Shown here: in pieces, positions 9,655 to 18,495 of the stretch | How positions within the stretch are numbered: the stretch's first letter is position 1 | Layout: each line of letters begins with the position of its first letter | Assembly (NCBI RefSeq): GCF_000308775.1 | Contig: NZ_BAGJ01000095.1 | Span: forward strand, 1-60,839 | From: Nocardia testacea NBRC 100365 | GTDB lineage: Bacteria; Actinomycetota; Actinomycetes; Mycobacteriales; Mycobacteriaceae | Direction of reading: 5' to 3' | Length of the DNA stretch: 60,839 bases | Program-made: the position numbers and the translations under genes | Notes under the pieces: generated by a model | Database searches by the model: none | Seen by the model: only the letters and a program-made list of their open reading frames with translations | What the model was told of the DNA's origin: nothing

Positions 9655-10860
9655 CTATCGCGCGACCAGATCGGGTGCGCAACGACCGGGAGCCGGAACG
9701 AATCGCGGGATGTAGCGGAACATCACCGCGGCGCCGGTCACCGAGACCACACCCAGAGCCGCCACCGCGACACCCAGCGCGACCACGGTGGCCGCGGCCC
9801 CGGCGGCCAACGGCCCGAGGAACATCCCGAAATCATGGGTGAGCCGCCAGGCCGCCAGGAATTCCGCGCGGGTGGCGGCCGGGGCCACATCGGCGCCCAG
9901 GGTCATGATCACGCCGTTACCGAAACCGTTGCCGATCCCCATGATCACGGCCACCGCACCGATGGTCCACACATCGCCGGCCAGCGGCAGCAGGAAATAG
10001 GACAGCGCGATGATCAGCAGCGACGGTACCGCGATGAACCGGCGGCCGTAACGGTCCATCAGCTGCCCGGCCGGATACGAACACAGCAGATCGAACGCGG
10101 CGCCGAGACCGAACACCAGCGACGCCGACGCGGCGTCCAGGCCGATATGGTCGGCCCACAGCGGAAGCGCCGCCTCCCGGGAAGCGCGGGCCGCGCCCAT
10201 GAGCAGTGATCCGGTGCCCAGTGTCGCCAACAGCCGCCGGTGCCGGCGCAGGATCGTGCCCAGCGACACTCCGCCGGCCGGGGCGTCGTGGGCGCGCGGC
10301 GGATCGGGCACCCGCGACATCAGATAACCGGAGACGATCACGCCGGCCAGCTGTACTGCGAATCCGCCACGGGTCCCCACCCCGAGGATCACCAGCGCCC
10401 CCGCGAAGGGGCCGATGAGAAAGCCCAGCCGCCACATCAGCGCGAAGGTCGCCATGGCCCGGGCCCGCATCTCGACCGGGACCACCTCGGCGAGATAGCT
10501 CTGCCGCGCCAGCCCCCACACCGCGTTGGAGACCCCGGTGAGCACTGCGCCGACCGCCAGCACCGCGGGCGTCCAGGCCAGCAGCGACAGCAGTACCCCG
10601 GTGCTGCCGATCAGCGATCCGGCGATGATCGACCGCCGCTCGCCGAACCGGGCCACGACCCGCCCGGCCGGAAGATCGCCCAGTACCGCGCCGAGCCCGA
10701 CGAGGGCCACGATCACCCCGGCCACGCCCACCGAGGCGCCGAGATCCCGGGCGGTCAGGGCGATCACGGGGGAACCGGCGCCCTGGCCGATACCGAACAC
10801 CGCGGACGGGAGGAAAACTGTGGGCAGCAGCGGACGCAGCCTTATCCAGGTGGATGTCAT
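9655..10860 (-). CDS. Major facilitator superfamily transporter
   Basis: A 401-residue membrane protein with twelve hydrophobic segments and the MFS loop signature GRVVARFGERRSI between segments 2 and 3; a second copy, GQLMDRYGRRFI, lies between segments 8 and 9. It belongs to the drug or metabolite exporter type, but the substrate is unknown. It starts 18 bases after the substrate-binding lipoprotein and is probably cotranscribed with it. The ABC permease and ATPase expected next to such a binding protein are absent. Confidence 0.87.
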   Translation of the reverse strand: MTSTWIRLRPLLPTVFLPSAVFGIGQGAGSPVIALTARDLGASVGVAGVIVALVGLGAVLGDLPAGRVVARFGERRSIIAGSLIGSTGVLLSLLAWTPAVLAVGAVLTGVSNAVWGLARQSYLAEVVPVEMRARAMATFALMWRLGFLIGPFAGALVILGVGTRGGFAVQLAGVIVSGYLMSRVPDPPRAHDAPAGGVSLGTILRRHRRLLATLGTGSLLMGAARASREAALPLWADHIGLDAASASLVFGLGAAFDLLCSYPAGQLMDRYGRRFIAVPSLLIIALSYFLLPLAGDVWTIGAVAVIMGIGNGFGNGVIMTLGADVAPAATRAEFLAAWRLTHDFGMFLGPLAAGAAATVVALGVAVAALGVVSVTGAAVMFRYIPRFVPAPGRCAPDLVAR

Positions 10861-10878
10861 ACGTTCGGGTCGGCCGCG

Positions 10879-11937
10879 CTACCCGACCACCTTGCCGTCC
10901 GGTCCGGCGTTCTCCGGATAGGTGCCGTTGGCATAGGGATTGAACTCGTTGGTGTAGAGGTCCTTCGCGGACGGCTTCCCGCTCTCCAGCTCACCGTTGC
11001 GGACCAGCCAGTCGATCCACAGCTGGATCTCCTGCTCCCGCGTGACACCGCCGGGCCCGGCGACACCGGTGCTCTTCCAGTAGTTCGCTTTGTCGGGGCT
11101 CTCGCCCTCACGTCCGCGGCGGGTGATGATGTCCTTGAACTTCGCGATCACCTGATCACGCGGGGTGGTCTGGGCCCAGCGGATCGCGCGGGCGGTGCCC
11201 TGGGTCAGATCCGCGACCGCGTCGCGGTTACGGGCCAGGAAATCGTCGCGAACGATATAGGTGCCGTAGCTGAACGCACCGAACAGGTCGCCGTCGGTGA
11301 ACAGCGGCCGGACCCCGCCCCGGGCCACCGCCTCGTCCCGCCAGATATCGAACAGCGCGACCGCATCGATCTGGCCCTGCCGCAGCGCCTGTTCCGCATT
11401 GACCGGCGGTACCACGGTCAATTCGACCCGGTCGATCTCGTCGTTGGACAGCCCCTGCCGGGCCAGCCACTCACGGGCCACGAATTCGTGGTGTGCGCCG
11501 AGGGTGTTCACCCCGAACTTCTTGCCGATCAGATCGCGGGCACTGCGGATCGGGCTGTTGTCCAGTACGTAGTACCCGGTGAAGTTTTCCTTGTCCGAGC
11601 CGTAGTAGCTGATCACCGAGGTGATCGGAGAACCCGCGGCGGCGAGTTTCACGACGGCGCCGTTGAACGCTCCGCCGATATCGGTGGCGCCGGTGGCCGC
11701 GGATTGGATGTCCTGCGGGCCGCTGGTCGTATTGCCGACCCAGTCCAGCGCCACCTTGTCGAAATAGCCCAGATCGGCGGCGAGCTCGGGATAGGTCACC
11801 TGGCCGGCCCAGCCCTGGTACCGGATGAGGGTCCGGCCGTCCTCGGTCGTCCGGGCTTCCGACGAGGTGCCGCATGCCGACACCAGAGAGACGGCCGCGA
11901 GCAGCGCGAAGAGCAAGGCCGGCACACGTTTACGCAT
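10879..11937 (-). CDS. ABC-type substrate-binding lipoprotein, SsuA/TauA/NMT1-like
   Basis: The 352-residue protein begins with a lipoprotein signal peptide ending in LVSAC and so is anchored outside the membrane. The mature part is a two-lobed periplasmic-binding fold of the alkanesulfonate/taurine/nitrate group (YQGWAGQVTYPELAADLGYF, GKKFGVNTLGAHHEF, ALFDIW). The start is the ATG at 11935-11937; the longer frame upstream is not supported. No permease or ATPase gene is nearby, so it must share one elsewhere or work differently. It is divergent from the flavoprotein-ferredoxin pair. A sulfonate-like ligand is a guess from the family only. Confidence 0.85.
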   Translation of the reverse strand: MRKRVPALLFALLAAVSLVSACGTSSEARTTEDGRTLIRYQGWAGQVTYPELAADLGYFDKVALDWVGNTTSGPQDIQSAATGATDIGGAFNGAVVKLAAAGSPITSVISYYGSDKENFTGYYVLDNSPIRSARDLIGKKFGVNTLGAHHEFVAREWLARQGLSNDEIDRVELTVVPPVNAEQALRQGQIDAVALFDIWRDEAVARGGVRPLFTDGDLFGAFSYGTYIVRDDFLARNRDAVADLTQGTARAIRWAQTTPRDQVIAKFKDIITRRGREGESPDKANYWKSTGVAGPGGVTREQEIQLWIDWLVRNGELESGKPSAKDLYTNEFNPYANGTYPENAGPDGKVVG

Positions 11938-12091
11938 GGCGTGATCATGACGACGCCGGCCGTCGGCGACGAGATTTGCACTACCCGCGATTCCAATCGT
12001 TGTCCGCCGGATGGCCCGGGTGCAGCCTGGCATTCGTCACTGTGACCCGCGCTGCGCCGAGGTGGACGCGGTCGCCGAACGAGGGATTCGA

Positions 12092-13681
12092 ATGACGGAT
12101 GTGCACGAGCTGAGCACCGATGTACTCGTGATCGGTGGTGGCCCCGCCGCCACCTGGGCGGCGCTGCGTGCGGCACGCGCCGGCGCGGACGTGATGCTCG
12201 CCGACAAGGGCTACTGCGGGACCAGCGGCGCCACCGCTTCGGCCGGCACCGGCGTGTGGTACGTCCCGCCGGACCCGGTCGCCCGCGAGGCCGCGATCGC
12301 GAGCCGCGCGGACCTGGGCGGCTATCTGGCCGACCGGCGCTGGTCGGAGCGGGTTCTCGACGAAACCTACGAGCGGCTGAACGAACTCGCCGACCAGGCG
12401 CGGTTTCCCTTCCCCGTGGGGCCGGACGGAAAGCAATTGCGCAATGGACTGCAGGGGCCGGAGTACATGCGGCGGATGCGGATCCGGGTACGCCGGGCCG
12501 GTGTGCGGATCCTCGACCACAGCCCGGTCACCGAACTCCTGGTCGACACGGCGGGCGCGGTCGCCGGGGCCGCGGGCTACCGGCGCCAGGCCGGCGAAAG
12601 TTACCGGGTCCGGGCCGGTGCGGTGGTGCTGGCGACCGGCGGGTGCGCTTTCCAATCCAAGGCGCTGGGCTGCGATGTGAACACCGGTGACGGCGCGCTG
12701 TTCGCGGTCGAGGCCGGGGCCGAACTGTCCGGGATGGAATTCTCGAACGCCTATGGCATCGCGCCCGAGGGCACCTCGGTGACCAAGACGGCGTTCTATC
12801 ATTTCGCCACCTTCTACCGCGCCGACGGCAGTGTGCTCGAGGGCGCCGGCGGCCGCAACCGCTCCCCCATCGCGGCGGAACTGTTGCGCGACAAGGTCTA
12901 CTGCCGCCTGGATCAGGCCGACGAACCGGCCCGGGCCGCCATGCGGCGGGCCCAGCCGAACTTCTTCCTCACCTTCGACCGGCTCGGCATCGACCCGTTC
13001 ACGGAAAAATTCCCGATCACCCTGATCGCCGAGGGCACCGTCCGCGGCACCGGCGGTATCCGGCTCGTCACCGACGAATGCGGTACCAGTGTGCCGGGCC
13101 TCTACGCGGCCGGCGACGCCGCGACCCGTGAACTGATCTGCGGCGGTTTCACCGGCGGCGGCAGTCACAATGCCGCCTGGGCGATCTCCTCGGGTACCTG
13201 GGCGGGTGGCGGCGCCGCCCGGTACGCCCTGTCGCTCGGGGCCGGTGCGGCAGGGCGCCGGGTGACCGGAATCGGCGAGGCGGGTGCCCGGCCCGAAGGC
13301 CGCCGGATCGATTACGATCCGCGGCAGGTGGTGGCTGCCGTCCAGCGCGAGGTACTGCCCTACGACAAGAACTATCTGCGGCGCGGCAGCGTACTCACCG
13401 AATCGCTGACCGTCCTGGACGCGCTCTGGTCGGAGATCCGCGAATCCCTCGGCGGCGACGGCGCGGAGCGGGTGCGCACCCGGCAGGCCGCGGCGATGAC
13501 CGCGCACGCCCGCTGGATGTACCGGGCGGCGCTGGCCCGCACCGAAACCCGGGGCATGGCGAAACGGCTGGATTTCCCCGACCAGGACCCCGGTCTGCAT
13601 CATCGGCTGATCACCGGCGGGCTGGACCGGATCTGGGTGCGGCCGGAACAGGTGGCGATCCCCGCGGCGGTGGCGTCGTGA
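12092..13681 (+). CDS. FAD-dependent oxidoreductase, fumarate reductase/APS reductase alpha-like flavoprotein
   Basis: The 529-residue flavoprotein has an N-terminal GGGPAATWAALRAARAG dinucleotide fold and a typical late FAD motif, VPGLYAAGDAATRE, followed by GGFTGGGSHNAAWAI. It belongs to the succinate dehydrogenase/fumarate reductase/adenylylsulfate reductase superfamily. The start is the ATG at 12092, with GAGGGA six bases before it. The last four bases overlap the ferredoxin gene, so the two products probably form a complex like AprAB. The substrate is unknown; the divergent binding protein suggests it is imported. Confidence 0.88.
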   Translation: MTDVHELSTDVLVIGGGPAATWAALRAARAGADVMLADKGYCGTSGATASAGTGVWYVPPDPVAREAAIASRADLGGYLADRRWSERVLDETYERLNELADQARFPFPVGPDGKQLRNGLQGPEYMRRMRIRVRRAGVRILDHSPVTELLVDTAGAVAGAAGYRRQAGESYRVRAGAVVLATGGCAFQSKALGCDVNTGDGALFAVEAGAELSGMEFSNAYGIAPEGTSVTKTAFYHFATFYRADGSVLEGAGGRNRSPIAAELLRDKVYCRLDQADEPARAAMRRAQPNFFLTFDRLGIDPFTEKFPITLIAEGTVRGTGGIRLVTDECGTSVPGLYAAGDAATRELICGGFTGGGSHNAAWAISSGTWAGGGAARYALSLGAGAAGRRVTGIGEAGARPEGRRIDYDPRQVVAAVQREVLPYDKNYLRRGSVLTESLTVLDALWSEIRESLGGDGAERVRTRQAAAMTAHARWMYRAALARTETRGMAKRLDFPDQDPGLHHRLITGGLDRIWVRPEQVAIPAAVAS

Positions 13682-14031
13682 TCGAACTCGTGTCCGCGCA
13701 GCGCTGCATCGCCTGCGACAAGTGCATCGCCGTGTGCCCCACCAATGTGTTCGACCGCGGTGTCGACGGCATCCCGGTGATCAGCCGGCACAGCGACTGC
13801 CAGACCTGTTTCCAGTGCGAGGCGAACTGCCCGGCCGACGCCTTGTTCGTCTCCCCACGCACCACCCCGGAACCGGAATCCTCGATGGCCGGTGACCAGG
13901 AGGAGCTGGCCCGCAACGGGCTGCTGGGCAGCTATCGCGCGCAGATCGGCTGGGGCAAGGGCCGCAAACCCGGCACGCTGCGGGCGGTCGGGCCCGCGCT
14001 GCAGCCCAACGGGTCGCCGCTCACCAGCTGA
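13678..14031 (+). CDS. Ferredoxin-like protein with two 4Fe-4S clusters
   Basis: A 117-residue protein with two complete cluster motifs, CIACDKCIAVCP near residue 9 and CQTCFQCEANCP near 41, and then a roughly 60-residue extension. The GTG start lies inside the end of the flavoprotein gene (GTGA overlap), a sign of coupling. The extra C-terminal tail resembles the docking tail of AprB-like subunits. It likely moves electrons to or from the flavoprotein in the cytoplasm. Confidence 0.9.
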   Translation: MIELVSAQRCIACDKCIAVCPTNVFDRGVDGIPVISRHSDCQTCFQCEANCPADALFVSPRTTPEPESSMAGDQEELARNGLLGSYRAQIGWGKGRKPGTLRAVGPALQPNGSPLTS

Positions 14032-14112
14032 TCGACCGGACCTACCGGGCAGGTGCGGTGCCTACGGGTTCCTGCCCGGCGGCGCCCTCCATGTCCCCGT
14101 ACCGGTGCGCTA

Positions 14113-14517
14113 CTACGACTCCGTACTCGCGGCGATCGCCTCGCTCTGGATCCGGTCGAACTGCGCGCCCATGGCCTCGGCCAACGCGGACGCCGCCGAG
14201 AGTGGACGCACCATCACCATGAAATCGTCGATTTTGCCGTTTTCGTCGAAGTGCAGGAAATCGCACCCGGTGAGCCGCTTACCGGCGACCGTCGCTTCGA
14301 ATACCAACGCGTGGTCGCGGCCGCCGGGATCGGCGATCTCCCGGATGTAGCGGAAATCCTCGAACACCCGCAGCACACCGCGCAGAATGGCCGCGGTGAT
14401 GGGTTTACCCGGGTACGGCTTGAACGCCACCGGGCTGGTGAACACCACATTGTCGGCCAGCAATGCTTCGATGGCGGCGGTATCGCGCTCCTCCACGGCC
14501 TTGCGGAACGGGTGCAT
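14113..14517 (-). CDS. SnoaL-like/NTF2-fold protein
   Basis: A 134-residue cone-shaped alpha-beta barrel candidate. MHPFRKAVEERDTAAIEALL, then VVFTSPVAFKPYPGKP and DFLHFDENGKIDDFMVM are the standard order of SnoaL-like proteins. These serve as hydrolases, isomerases or accessory domains. The start is the ATG at 14515-14517, with GAGG six bases upstream. The far longer open frame upstream is a codon-bias artefact. The substrate is unknown. Confidence 0.8.
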   Translation of the reverse strand: MHPFRKAVEERDTAAIEALLADNVVFTSPVAFKPYPGKPITAAILRGVLRVFEDFRYIREIADPGGRDHALVFEATVAGKRLTGCDFLHFDENGKIDDFMVMVRPLSAASALAEAMGAQFDRIQSEAIAASTES

Positions 14518-14687
14518 CCGGAACCTCGCTACTCGATGCGCCGGCCGGGTCTGCCCCGGCCGGTCCCTCGCGCACGCTAGCCAGGTCCGGGATTGTTGTC
14601 CACGATTCACCATGTCCGCCGTGACCCGATCGCCTCGAGCCGTGGCGCCGAGCGAACCCGGGCCCCGGCACGCTCGGCCGCCGAGGT

Positions 14688-15065
14688 CTATCGCTGGGTG
14701 ATCGCGACCCCGACCGACCCGTCCGCCCCGCGCAGCAGTTTGTGACCGCGGATCATGAGCTTGCCGATCAGGCCGTATTTCCGGCCGACCACCTCCCGGG
14801 TGCGCTCGGTACCCGCGGCGTCCAGGATCTCGGCGGCGCCGGGCAGTACCTCCCCACCCTTCGTGCGACCCCTGCTGTCCGAGACCTGCAGGGTCACCTC
14901 GGGGTTGCGGCGGATCCGCTTGACCTTCCAGGAGGTCGGGTTCGTCCACACCAGGAGGCGGTCGCCGTCGGGGGCCACCCAGACCGGCGTCCCGACGGGC
15001 GAGCCGTCCTTCTTGTAGGTGGTCAGCGAAACATATTTGGCCTGCGCCAGCTGGTCCCAGCTCAT
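14688..15065 (-). CDS. PPOX-class (split beta-barrel) flavin/F420-dependent oxidoreductase
   Basis: A 125-residue member of the pyridoxamine-phosphate-oxidase-like fold. It shows the N-terminal YVSLTTYKKDGSPVGTPVW strand pair, LLVWTNPTSWKVKRIRRNP (cofactor phosphate contact) and the C-terminal YGLIGKLM. Actinobacterial proteins with this pattern commonly bind F420. The reaction is unknown. The start is the ATG at 15063-15065; no strong SD precedes it, so a leaderless transcript is possible. Confidence 0.82.
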   Translation of the reverse strand: MSWDQLAQAKYVSLTTYKKDGSPVGTPVWVAPDGDRLLVWTNPTSWKVKRIRRNPEVTLQVSDSRGRTKGGEVLPGAAEILDAAGTERTREVVGRKYGLIGKLMIRGHKLLRGADGSVGVAITQR

Positions 15066-15096
15066 TGCTACACGGTAGGCCGACCGTGGTCGCGCG

Positions 15097-16566
15097 TCAC
15101 GGATTGCGTACCGGGATTTCCACGGCCGGTTCTTCGCTCCCGGCCGGCTGTGGGCGGGCCCGCAGGATGAGCGCCCCGAGCAGGGCGGCCGCCACGGTGA
15201 ACCCGGCACCCACCCATGCCCCCACCGACACCGCGTCGGTGAACGCTGTCTTCGCGGCGTCGGCGTACCCGAGTTCGAATGCCGCGCCGATGGATTCCCG
15301 GGCGGCCCCGGGCGCGTCGGCGGGCATCCGCGCGGTGAAGACGCCGGCCAGTACGCTGCCCAGGATGGCGATACTCAACGCCATGCCCACCTGCTGCAGG
15401 GTGTCGTTCAGGGCCGAGCCGACGCCCGCGTGCCGCAGCGGAATGGCGTTCATGATGGCGGTGTAGGCGGCCGGGCCGGCAAGACCGCCGCCGATACCCA
15501 TGACCAGCATGGCGGCCAGGACCCACAGATAGCCGGTACCGGCGGCCAGTATCGCGAAGGCGGCGGCCATAACCGACAATCCCGCCACGATCAGCGTCTT
15601 GTTAGCGAGGTTCTTGCCGAGGGTGGCGCCGAGCCCGTTGCATACCGCGCCGGCCAGCGCGTAGGGCAGCAGGGCCAGACCTGCTTTCATCGGCCCGTAC
15701 CCGAGGACGAACTGCAGGTACTGGGTGAGCATCAGCATGACCGCGCCCATACCGAACACCATCAGCAGCACGGTGGCGCAGGTACCGGTGAAATCGCGGT
15801 TCGCGAACAGCCCCAGGGGCAGCATCGGATGCTCCTGCCGGCGTTCCCACAGGACGAACGCGGCGGCGGAGACGACCGCAAGGATCAGCACCGCGAGGTT
15901 CCACTCGCGCTCGATGATCAGGTACACGGTCGAGGCGAGCGTGAGGATCGACAGCACCACGCCCACCGCATCGATCGGACGCTGTTCGCCGGTGGTCTCC
16001 GGCATCAGCACCAGAGCGGCCGCGATGGCGAGGACGGCCACGGGGATGTTCAGCAGGAAGACCGAGCCCCACCAGTAGTGCTGCAGCAGCAGACCGCCCA
16101 GCGTCGGACCGGCGACGATACCGAGGATCGACACCGCGGACCAGGCGGCCAGCGCCATCCGGCGTTCGCTCTCGTCGAAGGTGGTCATCAGGATCGACAG
16201 CGTCGAGGGCATCAGCAGGGCGCCGCCCACACCCATGACGGCCCGGCCGGCGACGACCTGCCAGGGTTCGGTGGCCAGGACCGCGCCCAGTGAACCCACC
16301 CCCAGCACGATCAGGCCGAGGATCAGCATCAGCCGGCGGCCGAACCGGTCGGACAGGCTGCCCGCGGTGAGCAGCAGCCCGGCGAAGACCAGCACATAGG
16401 AATCCAGAATCCACTGGATATCGGAGGGGGTCGCGTCGAGTTCCCGGATCAGTGAGGGGATCGCGATGGTGAGCACGGTGCTGTCGATCATGAGCACCAG
16501 CAGAGCGAGACACAGCGCGGCGAGAATCAGCCAGCGGCGGGGATCTCGTACAGTGTTCGAGTTCAC
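15097..16566 (-). CDS. MFS drug/proton antiporter, 14-TM (DHA2) type
   Basis: A protein of about 489 residues with fourteen hydrophobic segments. MIDSTVLTIAIPSL in TM1 and GSLSDRFGRRLMLI after TM2 are DHA2 signatures; the group exports drugs, dyes and antiseptics. It probably starts at the GTG at 16564-16566; a second GTG at 16570-16572 is in frame. The frame stays open to 17136 only because it runs antisense to tetR. The divergent TetR gene and the dyads over both starts indicate local repression. The compound exported is unknown. Confidence 0.87.
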   Translation of the reverse strand: MNSNTVRDPRRWLILAALCLALLVLMIDSTVLTIAIPSLIRELDATPSDIQWILDSYVLVFAGLLLTAGSLSDRFGRRLMLILGLIVLGVGSLGAVLATEPWQVVAGRAVMGVGGALLMPSTLSILMTTFDESERRMALAAWSAVSILGIVAGPTLGGLLLQHYWWGSVFLLNIPVAVLAIAAALVLMPETTGEQRPIDAVGVVLSILTLASTVYLIIEREWNLAVLILAVVSAAAFVLWERRQEHPMLPLGLFANRDFTGTCATVLLMVFGMGAVMLMLTQYLQFVLGYGPMKAGLALLPYALAGAVCNGLGATLGKNLANKTLIVAGLSVMAAAFAILAAGTGYLWVLAAMLVMGIGGGLAGPAAYTAIMNAIPLRHAGVGSALNDTLQQVGMALSIAILGSVLAGVFTARMPADAPGAARESIGAAFELGYADAAKTAFTDAVSVGAWVGAGFTVAAALLGALILRARPQPAGSEEPAVEIPVRNP

Positions 16567-16604
16567 TCGCACACTGTACGACAGTATCGAACGCTGTGCG
16601 AGTG
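16546..16604. promoter_or_regulatory. Nested inverted repeats between the MFS exporter and tetR
   Basis: Three perfect dyads overlap here. An 11-bp arm pair (ACACTGTACGA and its complement) lies at 16546-16556 and 16571-16581. CGAGT-TC-ACTCG lies at 16558-16569. A 10-bp pair (CACTCGCACA) lies at 16564-16573 and 16595-16604. A small ACTGT/ACAGT dyad also falls inside. They cover the exporter's start codons and stop 16 bases before the tetR start, as expected for a TetR operator that represses both genes. Confidence 0.75.
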
Positions 16605-16620
16605 CGTTTAAGATCAAGGG

Positions 16621-17367
16621 GTGACCGAGCAGTTCAGAAGTGTGTGGACCCGTGCACCCCGCCGGACCAGGACCTCGGGCCTGAGCCGGGACCAGATCGT
16701 GCGCGCCGCACTGGCAGTCCTGGACAAAGAGGGTCTCGAGGGGCTCAGCATGCGCAGACTCGGCGCCGAACTCGGGGCGGGCGCCACCAGCCTGTACTGG
16801 CATGTGGCGAACAAGAATGAACTTCTCGAACTGGCCTTGGACGAGATCTGGGGTTCGATCGACGAGGGCGGGCTGGAATCCGCCTCCGGCCTGCGCGGAC
16901 TGCTCAGCACCTTCGCCTACAACTTCCGCGGTGCGTTGCTGTCGCATCCATGGGCGGCGACGCTCATTTTCCAGATACCGAGTGTCGGCCCGCAGGCCTT
17001 CCGGCTGACCGAGCGGCTGCGCCGAGCCTTCACCGAAGCGGGTTTCCGGGGCTTCGACGTCTACCTGGCCAGTGGCACCGTCACCAGTTTCGTACTCGGC
17101 CAGGTCGTGCCGCTGATCGCGATGGAGAAGGCCCACGGTGGCCCCGTGGACAGTGGCCAGGTGATGCGGATGCTGGACGAACTCAGCGCGGACTATCCGG
17201 AGATGCGCGCCGATTACCGGACGCTCAAGCCCGAGGATTCCGCGGTCGGCAATGCGCTCGGCTTCGATTTCGGGCTGCTGTGCCTGCTGGACGGGTTGGA
17301 AGCCCGGCTACGCGCCCAGCAACCCGCGCCACCCCCGGATGTGGACGAATCCCACCACCGTCGCTGA
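16621..17367 (+). CDS. TetR-family repressor with TetR-type C-terminal domain
   Basis: A 248-residue regulator. The helix-turn-helix sits at about residues 22-70 (LSRDQIVRAALAVL, then MRRLGAELGAGATSLYWHV). The long ligand-binding domain resembles TetR proper rather than QacR. The GTG start at 16621 has only a weak AAGG before it, so the transcript may be almost leaderless. It is divergent from the MFS exporter and probably represses it through the dyads in the gap, released by a compound the pump exports. Confidence 0.88.
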   Translation: MTEQFRSVWTRAPRRTRTSGLSRDQIVRAALAVLDKEGLEGLSMRRLGAELGAGATSLYWHVANKNELLELALDEIWGSIDEGGLESASGLRGLLSTFAYNFRGALLSHPWAATLIFQIPSVGPQAFRLTERLRRAFTEAGFRGFDVYLASGTVTSFVLGQVVPLIAMEKAHGGPVDSGQVMRMLDELSADYPEMRADYRTLKPEDSAVGNALGFDFGLLCLLDGLEARLRAQQPAPPPDVDESHHRR

Positions 17368-17551
17368 CGGCCGACGAGCCGCAACCAGCGGCCCGGCCCG
17401 AGCGCACCTCATCCGGGGGGCCGAGGTGCCCGCGCGGAGATCGACCGAATCCGTCGATCGGTGACCTACGACATACAGCCGCTCTGTTATGGAGTTCGGC
17501 CGGTCGGCGTCTTGTGTTCGTTCGATACACGACGAAGCAAGGAGTCCGACC

Positions 17552-18319
17552 ATGAGCGAGCAGAACACCGGCAGGAAAGTCGCGCTGATCACCGGAGCGA
17601 ACAAGGGGATCGGGCGCGGGGCCGCCGAACAACTCGCCGCGCTGGGTACGACCGTGGTGCTCGGCGCCAGAGATCCGCAGCGGGGAGAGGAGGCCGCGGC
17701 GACGCTGCGCGCGGCGGGTGGCGACGTACATGCTGTTGTCCTGGATGTCACGGACCCGGCCGGAGTCGCGGAGGCGGCGAAACAGATCGAGGAGCGTTTC
17801 GGCCGTCTCGATGTGCTGATCAACAATGCCGGAATCACCGGCTCCGGGCAGATCTCGCCGCAGGACGCCTACGATCAGGTGCCCAGCACTGTCGATCTGC
17901 GGATGGTCCGCGCGGTGTTCGAGACCAATGTGTTCGGGGTTATCGCGGTGACCAACGCGATGTTGCCGCTGTTGCGGCGGTCAACGGCGCCGCGCATCGT
18001 GAATGTGAGCAGTCATGCCGCGTCGCTGACCCTGATCAGCGACCCGGACGGGCCTTTCGCGGGATTGTTGCCCTCGGCCGCCTACAACCCTTCCAAGTCC
18101 GCGCTGGCGGCGCTGACCGTGAACTACGCCAACGAACTGCGCAAGGACGGCTTTCTCGTCAATGCCGCCTGCCCGGGCTACGTCGACACGGACAGCAACA
18201 ACCACACCGGCTTCCTCACGGTCGCGCAAGGCGCCGCGGTGCTGGTGCGCCTGGCCACCCTCGGCGCCGACGGCCCCACGGCGGGCATGTTCGGCGAGGA
18301 CGGCCCCGTGCCCTGGTGA
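17552..18319 (+). CDS. SDR family oxidoreductase, carbonyl reductase-like
   Basis: A 255-residue classical SDR. TGANKGIG gives an NADP-type glycine motif, NNAGI follows, and the catalytic residues are the Ser of VSSHAAS and YNPSK. The extra segment after NNAGI is typical of carbonyl reductase-like enzymes. The start is the ATG at 17552, with AAGGAG eight bases before it. It stands alone; the substrate is unknown. Confidence 0.88.
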   Translation: MSEQNTGRKVALITGANKGIGRGAAEQLAALGTTVVLGARDPQRGEEAAATLRAAGGDVHAVVLDVTDPAGVAEAAKQIEERFGRLDVLINNAGITGSGQISPQDAYDQVPSTVDLRMVRAVFETNVFGVIAVTNAMLPLLRRSTAPRIVNVSSHAASLTLISDPDGPFAGLLPSAAYNPSKSALAALTVNYANELRKDGFLVNAACPGYVDTDSNNHTGFLTVAQGAAVLVRLATLGADGPTAGMFGEDGPVPW

Positions 18320-18495
18320 CGAGGGATCGCCGGTATCGGGCGCCCGCACAGTGCGGGCTCTCGATACCATTCCGGTGACCTCCCGGGTCTGCGGCCGTGA
18401 ACTTTTCGGCCCGCGATCCCGGCGAACGGCAGCGAGTCCGGTCCGGCGATGCCGACCGGCGACCACCGAATCCCCCATGCCATGAACGGATATCT

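Noticed and set aside
10240..12045. A 601-residue plus-strand protein
   Set aside because: It is antisense to the MFS and binding-protein genes, has a His/Arg/Gly/Asp-rich artefact composition and no domain.
15097..17136. A 679-residue MFS protein using the whole open frame
   Set aside because: The first 190 residues are antisense to tetR and lack membrane-protein character. The MFS sequence begins at the GTG at 16564-16566.
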